A stretch of 23,454 bases of DNA, from IMG/VR virus record IMGVR_UViG_3300008450_000471, positions 1 to 23,454 of that record. The stretch is one strand, 5' to 3'. Below, piece by piece: positions 14,374 to 22,700 of this stretch. The translations under genes and the position numbers were made by a program. This DNA comes from a virus. The stretch's first letter is position 1; the number at the start of each line of letters is the position of its first letter. The notes beneath the pieces were generated by a model, which was given only the letters and a program-made list of their open reading frames with translations, searched no databases and had not been told where the DNA came from.

Positions 14374-16548
14374 ATGGGCTTATTAGATCTAAAAACAGAC
14401 CTAAAAAGTCTTAGGTATGGTCAAGACACCCCAGGCGGTGGGGATAGTGGACAGCCTTATATTAAATCTAAAATTCCTGAAGGGTTAACATCCAAGTCAC
14501 CCGATTTTTTATTAAGAAATGGTTATCTAGCACCAAGAGATGCTCTTACAGATGTTGCTAGACTTACCAAAATGTTTTTTGATTTAAAATCACCTAACGG
14601 ACTGCTATTTACAGCTAAACAAAATGTATTATCAAATTCTGCGGTACGTACCCAAACTAGTGGAGTTTTAAATGAAGGTATTTATACCCCTTTATCTACA
14701 CTAGCTCAAGCCGGTGTTGTAGCATTTGGGGGCCATTTAAATAAACAAGGTGTAAATCCCTTTGGACAAACCGGAGCATATGCCAACAATGGTAACTTAT
14801 ATGCTACTCGAATAAAAAATTATAACCAAGAATGGTTAAATTCCCCAGATGGTAGTTTGAAAAATAGATTATTTGCTTTATATGAATCTAAAATTCAAAA
14901 TAATTCAATCGGACTATTTTCCAAGATAAATAATATATCAGATCTACCCAGTAACATTTTGTCATACAAAGGAGGGCCAGGAGCACCTTTGGGTGTAGGT
15001 TTTACCAGTATTAGATTTGCTGATCAAAGAACAGGTAAAAATAACCCATATAGCATTTCAGGTGCTACTACTTGGACTCCTGATTTATCAGAACAAAATA
15101 ATCCTGATCGTAGTCGAAAATTTTTAGATATATTACTAAGTAAAGCTACAGGGGTTACTAATAGATATTATGAAACTAATGGGGTAGAATTATTAACTAT
15201 TGGAAATTTTCCTACAGATGGTAATTATGTTTATGAATCAGGTTCGGCGGTTGGTTTAAATGCTAAATTATTTAATCCTAATGCTACAGGCCCTGTTACT
15301 TGGACCCCAAATCAAGAAACATTAAATTCAACTGATAATCTTAGAAGATTAATATCACAATCTCCAACATCTAGAAAATTTAATTTATTATTATCTGGTA
15401 GTAATAATGATATACCTTTATCAGATTTAACACCACCTTCAGTATATGAACAGGGTCCGAATCAAACTATATTAAATAATAACGACAAGATTTTATATGC
15501 TAATGGTTCGGCCACATATACACAAAAACAAATAGAAGAATCTCCATATGGGAAAGATAATCCTCCTTTATTAACTGCTGGGGTATCTAAAGATAATGAT
15601 AGTAGAAAAACAGGAGCACCTATATTACAAGATTTTAGAAGAATAATTAGAGAAAATTCAATCCTTCCTAAAACCGCAAGAGATAAAGCAACAAAAAATG
15701 GTTCTTTAGCTGAATCTTTAGATTATACTAGCCAAAATTATGAAAAGCGTGTTAATATAGGAGGGAAAGATGGAAGGGGCCCTGGTAACTCCTCAGGAAA
15801 AAATCTAACATCATATTCAAATGGGTCAGGTATAGGCCCCATAGATAAAATTAATGCTTTATCAATTTATAGAAGTGAAAAAGTTACTGATTCTCAAGAA
15901 GTAAATGATCTAGTTAAATTTAGAATTGCTGCTATAGATAACAATGCTCCTAATTTTAAAACCTTTATGCATTTTAGAGCATTTATAGATAGTTTTAGCG
16001 ATTCATATACGGGTGAATGGGATAGTGTAAGATATTTAGGTAGAGGTGAAAAATTTTATAATTATAAAGGATTTGATAGAACTATATCTTTAGCATTTAC
16101 AGTAGCAGCTCAATCCAAAAATGAGCTTATACCAATGTATAAAAAATTAAATTATCTTGCTTCTAATTTAGCCCCAGATTATAGTGAATTTGGCTATATG
16201 AGAGGTCCTTTAGTTGAATTAACAATGGGTGGATATTTGTACGAACAGGTTGGCTTTATAACTCAGTTAACGTATGATATACCCGAAGAATCTCCCTGGG
16301 AAATAGGAATTAATAGCAATATTGAGGGGGGTTCAGATAATACAGTAAAAGAACTACCACACATGATTAGAGTAACCGGATTTAGCTTTACACCAATCCA
16401 TAATTTTGTACCAAGTAAACAAGGGCTTGGATTTGGAGGTCAAGCCCTTAATAGCATAGATCAAGCTGCTATTGGTGAAGTAACATCATACGGAAACCAA
16501 AGATATATAGCTCTATCAGCTGGAGCAGCTTCTAATTATGATCGATAA
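14374..16548 (+). CDS. Baseplate protein, probable tube initiator/cap (gp48/gp54-like)
   Basis: 724 residues. The N-terminal 480 are low-complexity, Asn/Ser/Gly-rich and without a known domain. Residues about 508-685 form a conserved domain: VNDLVKFRIAAIDNNAPNFK, FRAFIDSFSDSYTGEWDSVR, then GFDRTISLAFTVAAQSKNEL and MYKKLNYLASNLAPDY, ending in PHMIRVTGFSFTPIHNFVP. This strand-helix-strand pattern is like tail-tube-fold proteins with a 'W....YlGRGe.fy.y.g..R.i.l.f...a.s..el.p.y.kl..L' signature, which in contractile systems belongs to the tube-baseplate junction. Its place between tape measure and LysM wedge protein agrees. Whether it equals gp48, gp54 or another hub component cannot be decided here. 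It ends 3 nt before the next gene (TAATAAATG). Confidence 0.65.
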   Translation: MGLLDLKTDLKSLRYGQDTPGGGDSGQPYIKSKIPEGLTSKSPDFLLRNGYLAPRDALTDVARLTKMFFDLKSPNGLLFTAKQNVLSNSAVRTQTSGVLNEGIYTPLSTLAQAGVVAFGGHLNKQGVNPFGQTGAYANNGNLYATRIKNYNQEWLNSPDGSLKNRLFALYESKIQNNSIGLFSKINNISDLPSNILSYKGGPGAPLGVGFTSIRFADQRTGKNNPYSISGATTWTPDLSEQNNPDRSRKFLDILLSKATGVTNRYYETNGVELLTIGNFPTDGNYVYESGSAVGLNAKLFNPNATGPVTWTPNQETLNSTDNLRRLISQSPTSRKFNLLLSGSNNDIPLSDLTPPSVYEQGPNQTILNNNDKILYANGSATYTQKQIEESPYGKDNPPLLTAGVSKDNDSRKTGAPILQDFRRIIRENSILPKTARDKATKNGSLAESLDYTSQNYEKRVNIGGKDGRGPGNSSGKNLTSYSNGSGIGPIDKINALSIYRSEKVTDSQEVNDLVKFRIAAIDNNAPNFKTFMHFRAFIDSFSDSYTGEWDSVRYLGRGEKFYNYKGFDRTISLAFTVAAQSKNELIPMYKKLNYLASNLAPDYSEFGYMRGPLVELTMGGYLYEQVGFITQLTYDIPEESPWEIGINSNIEGGSDNTVKELPHMIRVTGFSFTPIHNFVPSKQGLGFGGQALNSIDQAAIGEVTSYGNQRYIALSAGAASNYDR

Positions 16549-16551
16549 TAA

Positions 16552-16860
16552 ATGAACCGCTATCTAAACATACCTATTATTAAATCCTTAAGTGGAAAAC
16601 AGATGTATGCCACATCTCGTTATCCTGAGATACCATTATCAGCAAACGATATATATGTTTATACTTCACAAGGTGATAGATACGATTTATTAGCATTAAA
16701 TTACTACGGGGATTCTTCATTATGGTGGGTTATAGCTGTTGCTAATCCTAATATTAGTTTAGGAACATTAGTTATACCCGAAGGTGTACAAATTAGAATA
16801 CCCGGCAATTATACAAACCCAATAGAAGAATTTGATATTATAAACAGGTTACAAGCATGA
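16552..16860 (+). CDS. LysM-containing baseplate wedge protein, gp53-like
   Basis: 102 residues. Residues about 31-66 (ANDIYVYTSQGDRYDLLALN then YYGDSSLWWVIAVANP) form the LysM-like domain of contractile-tail baseplate proteins: a short 'Y.v..GDr.D.lA..yYGd..lWWvIa.aNp' consensus, followed by LVIPEGVQIRIPG, the closing strand. T4 gp53 and its relatives use this domain to clamp baseplate wedges around the hub, not to bind peptidoglycan. It is half the length of T4 gp53 and ends just after the domain. Its stop overlaps the start of the hub gene (ATGA at 16857-16860), so hub translation is probably coupled. Confidence 0.85.
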   Translation: MNRYLNIPIIKSLSGKQMYATSRYPEIPLSANDIYVYTSQGDRYDLLALNYYGDSSLWWVIAVANPNISLGTLVIPEGVQIRIPGNYTNPIEEFDIINRLQA

Positions 16861-19730
16861 ATATTATAGGCGAAGGAATACAAGATTTTGTTTCAAACCA
16901 AATAAAAACTAGACAAATAGCATATGGTTCTGGGGGGGTAGAAAATCGAACTTTAGAACAAATAGAATACCTTAATGCAAAAACATCTTTTGCTAAATTA
17001 GTATCATCCGTAGATCTAGAAGCCGGATTTAACCCAGCTAGTAAGGAATTACAAGATATTAAAAATAAATATGGAAGTAGTAATTTAGCTAAAGAATTTA
17101 TACTATTCAATGGTACTACAGATGTTAATAATCAACAACGTTCTGGAATAAATAGAACAGGTAATCTAATAAACCACAATGCTGCTTATGGTATAGGAGG
17201 TTTAGAATTTGGCTTACGTCCTATGCCTGGTATTACCTCAGTAGATATAAAAACTGAAACTAGGGGCACTTTAAAAACAGCCACAGTAAATATAAAAGCT
17301 TGGAATAGAGTTCAATTTGAAATAGTAGATTTACTCTATTTAAGATTAGGGTATAGTGTTTTATTAGAATGGGGAAATACTATTTACTTTGATAACGCTG
17401 GGGTTTTACAAAAAAATCAAATTAATTCAATAGCTGCAGACTTTTTAAATGGCACCCTTGATGTAAATACAACTTTAACTAAAATACAAGAAAAAAGAAA
17501 ACAATCTAATGGCAATTATGATGCTTTGTATGGTAGAGTAGTTAACTTTTCTTGGGATTTTGCTGAAGATGGTAGTTACAATATTAATTTAATTATACGA
17601 AGTATAGGGGATGTTATTGAATCACTAAAAATGAATATTTTAGTAGACGATAAAACAAATATTAATACCCCCTCTCAAAATCCATCTAATAATACAGGTG
17701 GAGACAATCAAACTGAACCCCCTACTATAGAATCATATGCTGATAAAAATCAAATTGGATTTTTACTTTATAATGTAAAACAAGTTTTTGAACGCCAAAA
17801 AACCCCAGAAAAAAAGAATGGTAGTGTATCTATAACTAGTATTATAAATCGTAATACAAAGGAAAATTTATTATTTAGTCCCGATATAGAACAGAAAAAA
17901 AATTTTTTAAAACAAATTTTTGAAGGAAAAAATGAACCTGAATATTATATAAGATTAGGAGCTTTATTAGCATACCTACAAAATAAAATTTTTCAAAAAT
18001 ATGATGGTAAAATCCCGATATTAAATATAAATTATCAAGAAAATAATTATGTATACACTGTCTATAATCAAATTAGTATGGACCCACGTGTATGTTTAAT
18101 TAAAACCCAAATCAATTCAACCTCAGGTAATACTTATTATTATGCTCCTGAAGGAGAAGATTATGTTAAAGAAATAGGAGGGTATAAAGTAGGTCAAATT
18201 ATGAACGTCTATGTTAATTTTATGTATGTTTTAGAAACTATAGATTCTAATACTGATAATAAAGGGGCATGTACTTTAATTTCGTTTTTAAAAGCATTAT
18301 TAGCTGGAATAAACACATCTATTGGAGGAGTAAATAATTTAGACATCCATGTAGAAAATGATAAAGATATTTTAATAATAGACCAAAATCCTCTCCCAGG
18401 AAAAAATGATATACTAACTAGTTTAAATAAAACGCCTTCAAATAATGATGATATAGCTACAATTAATTTATATGGTTATTATAATAATAAAACTACTGCG
18501 GGCTTTGTTCGTAATTTTGGATTAAAAACTGAAATTACACCCGATCTAGCTAATATGTTAACTATAGGGGCACAAGCCGCAGGATCAGTTGTAGGTGAAG
18601 ACTCTACAGCTTTATCTAAACTTAATGAGGGTTTAAAAGACAGGATAGCACCTACTAAAACTGATTCTAGCGGCGCCAATACTGTTAACCCTACTGCCCA
18701 AGAACAATTAGCAGATCTAAATGAAAGATTTCCTAATGCTAAAAAGAACTTTGATCTTGCAATATTTGAGTTAGGGTCTAAAAATAACAATGAAAAACCT
18801 ATATGGAATGGAGGAAGTATAGACAGTTATACTCAACTCCAATTAGATTTTGTAACTTATCAAACTGCTAAAAAAGCAATCACCGAAAAAAAAGCATCAA
18901 ATCATATTGGATTTATTCCTATAAGCTTAAATCTAACTTTAGATGGTATTTCAGGGTTTAAAATATATAATGCTTTAAGAGTAGATACTACATACCTTCC
19001 CTCAAATTACCCAGCTACTATGGATTTTTTGATTACAGGTATAACTAATAAAATAGAAAATAATGTTTGGACTACTGATTTAACTACAGTAATGGTACCT
19101 AAAGATCCATCTCAAAGTGACAGTTTAAATCCAAAACAAACAACAGGAACAACAAATCAAGGGAATAATGTAAGGGCTTCAAACAGAAATAGAAATTGTG
19201 CTGCTGAGGATCAACAATTATCTCCTAATTATACTTTATCTCGACTGTCTTGTAGTGCCCCTGCTGCTCAGTTCTTTATTCCTTTAGAGGGTGTCCCTAA
19301 AACTGCAAGAGGAGGAACATTTACAAGACAACAAATAATAGAAAATTTAAGAGCATTAGCCATAAACATATTAGAACCTATAAGAGCTGCTTTTCCTACC
19401 ATAATTGTAACTAATGCTTACAGAGATAAGGGAAATTCTAGCCAACACGAAATAGGAGAAGCAGTAGATATACAATTCTCTGACATTGCAGGAACTATAG
19501 AAAATCAAAATATCCAAATGCTTAAAAGAGCTCAAGATATACAAAAAATATTAGCTCGTAAAAATGGATACGACCAATTTCTATTAGAATATAAAACTGA
19601 TAATGGTGGAAGACCTTGGATTCACATTTCATATCGTAAAGATGGAAAAAATAGAAGAGAAGTTAAAACTTTTTTAAATAACGTGACTGCCCAAAAAGGC
19701 AATGGTACATTATATAATCCCTTAGCATAA
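16857..19730 (+). CDS. Baseplate hub protein with C-terminal M15-type peptidase domain
   Basis: 957 residues. N-terminal 1-110 is helical. Residues about 113-200 ([20 protein letters not shown], then [10 protein letters not shown] and [20 protein letters not shown]) are the characteristic block of hub proteins in environmental T4-like phages. A long Asn-rich middle includes [20 protein letters not shown] near 690. The C-terminus (about 815-945) is a D,D/L,D-carboxypeptidase-like M15 domain: [14 protein letters not shown] with zinc ligands H864 and D871, and WIHISY with H923, matching the S.H..G.A.D...W.H.S pattern. Such a domain would cut peptide cross-links of the host cell wall during injection, the job of the lysozyme domain in T4 gp5. 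The start overlaps the LysM gene stop by 4 nt. Zinc ligands appear intact; the substrate bond is inferred from the family. Confidence 0.85.
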   Translation: MNIIGEGIQDFVSNQIKTRQIAYGSGGVENRTLEQIEYLNAKTSFAKLVSSVDLEAGFNPASKELQDIKNKYGSSNLAKEFILFNGTTDVNNQQRSGINRTGNLINHNAAYGIGGLEFGLRPMPGITSVDIKTETRGTLKTATVNIKAWNRVQFEIVDLLYLRLGYSVLLEWGNTIYFDNAGVLQKNQINSIAADFLNGTLDVNTTLTKIQEKRKQSNGNYDALYGRVVNFSWDFAEDGSYNINLIIRSIGDVIESLKMNILVDDKTNINTPSQNPSNNTGGDNQTEPPTIESYADKNQIGFLLYNVKQVFERQKTPEKKNGSVSITSIINRNTKENLLFSPDIEQKKNFLKQIFEGKNEPEYYIRLGALLAYLQNKIFQKYDGKIPILNINYQENNYVYTVYNQISMDPRVCLIKTQINSTSGNTYYYAPEGEDYVKEIGGYKVGQIMNVYVNFMYVLETIDSNTDNKGACTLISFLKALLAGINTSIGGVNNLDIHVENDKDILIIDQNPLPGKNDILTSLNKTPSNNDDIATINLYGYYNNKTTAGFVRNFGLKTEITPDLANMLTIGAQAAGSVVGEDSTALSKLNEGLKDRIAPTKTDSSGANTVNPTAQEQLADLNERFPNAKKNFDLAIFELGSKNNNEKPIWNGGSIDSYTQLQLDFVTYQTAKKAITEKKASNHIGFIPISLNLTLDGISGFKIYNALRVDTTYLPSNYPATMDFLITGITNKIENNVWTTDLTTVMVPKDPSQSDSLNPKQTTGTTNQGNNVRASNRNRNCAAEDQQLSPNYTLSRLSCSAPAAQFFIPLEGVPKTARGGTFTRQQIIENLRALAINILEPIRAAFPTIIVTNAYRDKGNSSQHEIGEAVDIQFSDIAGTIENQNIQMLKRAQDIQKILARKNGYDQFLLEYKTDNGGRPWIHISYRKDGKNRREVKTFLNNVTAQKGNGTLYNPLA

Positions 19731-19732
19731 CT

Positions 19733-22700
19733 ATGGCATATTTTCCTAAATCTCAAGTAACAACTAATTTATATAGTAATCAAGAATTTGTTATTCTTGA
19801 AACCCAAGAACTATATACGGGATTTTATTGGAAAAATTCTTCAGGACAATTCTTTACAGGTAAAACCCCACAGGACTTACCAACACAAGAATTAATTCCT
19901 ATAACTGATAGTCAAATTCAAACGGATGACATAAATGTTACACCTTCTTTAGACGCATTAGAATATAATACAACAACTAACACTAGTACTCCTTTTAATT
20001 CAACTCCGGTATTTTTTCAAACTAAACCTACCCACCAAGACTATCAAATAGGAGAATTTAGAAGATATTTTTGTAAAAAATCAAATGAAATTTTATATAT
20101 TGAAATTAGTAAAGAAACATTTGATTTATTAGTAATTAAAGATACAAGAATATTATGGCAATTATATGTGCCTTTTAATATACCTTGGCAATTAACAGGT
20201 GATAGGGAACAAGTATACAAAACTAACCGCAATATAGTTGAACTAACCTCTCAACAACAGCAGTTACCAAAATTTGACGAATATCTAAAAAAAGATTATT
20301 TAAAATATTATATAGAAGGAGTTTTTATAGAAACATCACTTACTTCTTCTATTAACACCCCATTTACAAGTTCAACTGCTAGAACAGTTACCAGAAGAAC
20401 CCCAACAACCCCTACACGTACTTCAACTAATAGAAATACAAATGTATTTCAACCTATTTCTACTTCTAGTTTCCAAATACCTACTGAACAACCCCAAATT
20501 AATCCTACTCAACAATCCAGGGAAATAATATATATAGGTACTTCGGGCCCACAAGGATCACAAGGTACAACTGGTACCCAAGGTGCTCAAGGAACCCAGG
20601 GTACCCAAGGTATACAGGGTATTGCAGGTGCTTTTGCAGGTCAAGGCATTCAAGGTACCCAAGGTACACAGGGTACACAAGGTATGCAAGGCTTTCAGGG
20701 TACACAGGGTACCCAGGGTACTCAAGGTACACAGGGTATTCAAGGCGTTCAAGGAACTCAAGGTACCCAAGGTACTCAAGGCATCCAAGGAATGCAGGGT
20801 GTTCAGGGCGTTCAGGGTATTCAAGGAACACAAGGTACACAGGGTACTCAAGGAACACAAGGTACACAGGGCACTCAAGGTGTTCAAGGAACCCAAGGTA
20901 TCCAAGGTCCCCAAGGCACACAAGGTACCCAAGGTGTCCAAGGCACACAGGGTATTCAAGGTAGACAGGGTATACAAGGCATACAAGGCACCCAAGGTAC
21001 CCAAGGTGTTCAAGGTGTTCAAGGAACGCAGGGTATAAGTGTGCAAGGAACCCAAGGCACACAGGGCATCCAAGGAATCCAAGGCACTCAAGGTATCCAA
21101 GGTACACAGGGTATTAGTGTCCAAGGAGTTCAAGGCACACAGGGTATTCAAGGTGTACAAGGAACCCAAGGCACACAAGGTATCCAAGGTGTACAAGGAA
21201 CACAAGGTACCCAAGGTATCCAAGGGGTTCAAGGAATACAAGGCACACAAGGCACACAAGGTATCCAAGGTGTTCAAGGAACACAGGGTACACAAGGTAT
21301 CCAAGGCGTTCAAGGCACACAGGGTATTCAAGGTGTTCAAGGAACCCAAGGTACACAAGGTATTCAAGGTATTCAAGGCATAACAGGTAATACAGGGGGG
21401 GCAGGAACACAAGGAACACAAGGTACCCAAGGTGTACAAGGTACACAGGGTACTCAAGGCATTCAAGGTATCCAAGGTGTACAAGGCACACAAGGTACAC
21501 AGGGTATTCAAGGCGTTCAAGGTGTACAGGGTACACAGGGTACTCAAGGTACCCAAGGTGTACAGGGTACACAGGGTACTCAAGGTATTCAAGGTATCCA
21601 AGGTGTACAAGGCACACAAGGTACACAGGGTATTCAAGGCGTTCAAGGTGTACAGGGTACACAAGGCACACAAGGTATCCAAGGTGTTCAAGGAACCCAA
21701 GGCACACAAGGTATTCAAGGTGTTCAAGGCACACAAGGTACACAAGGTATTCAAGGTGTACAGGGTACACAAGGCACACAAGGCACACAAGGTATTCAAG
21801 GTGTACAGGGTACACAGGGTACTCAAGGTATTCAAGGTACACAAGGCACACAAGGTATCCAAGGTAGACAAGGTGTTCAAGGCACACAAGGTATCCAAGG
21901 CACACAAGGTAGACAAGGTATCCAAGGTACAACAGGTTCTACTCCTTCAGTTACAGCTTGTTGGTCAGCTACTGGATCAAGCAGTCCAGATGCTAATGAA
22001 ATTAGTACAAACACAGGTACAGGATTAACTTACGATAATAGTACTACTTTTATATATGCCGGCCGTACTAGTCCTAATGTTGCACTTTTAGATTCTCTTG
22101 TAAGTGGCCAAACTATAACTGTCACTAATGGTGGGTTAAGCACACAATATAATATCAGTGGTACTCCTACTACAGCAGGCTCTATTACTACCATACCTGT
22201 ATCTTACAATAATGGTGCAGAATATTCAGCTGCTGTGGGAGCAACAATTTGTATTTCAGTTATTAATGCTATTGGTGCCCAAGGTATCCAAGGTATACAG
22301 GGTAGACAGGGTACACAAGGTATCCAAGGCGTTCAAGGAACACAGGGTACTCAAGGTACTCAAGGCATACAAGGTACACAAGGCATTCAAGGTGTTCAAG
22401 GAACCCAAGGCACACAAGGCATACAGGGTAGACAGGGTATCCAAGGTACAACAGGTACACAAGGTACTCAAGGCACACAAGGTACAACAGGTACACAAGG
22501 TACTCAAGGTATCCAAGGTACTCAAGGTATCCAAGGTACTCAAGGTATCCAAGGTACTCAAGGTATCCAAGGTACTCAAGGTATCCAAGGTACAACAGGT
22601 ACACAAGGTACTCAAGGTATACAGGGTACAACAGGTACACAAGGTACTCAAGGTACACAGGGTACACAAGGTATCCAAGGCGTTCAAGGAACACAGGGTA

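Noticed and set aside
20558-21932. Long minus-strand frames rich in Leu/Cys/Thr or Leu/Tyr/Val
   Set aside because: They are mirror readings of the GGN-X-CAR repeat, have no leader or plausible protein composition, and lie opposite the collagen-like frame that links smoothly to a non-repetitive head.
20583-22028. Plus-strand frames reading as Lys/Val/His/Arg repeats
   Set aside because: They start inside the repeat, lack a start context, and are the out-of-frame reading of the fibre. The true frame continues unbroken through the repeat and the unique island.
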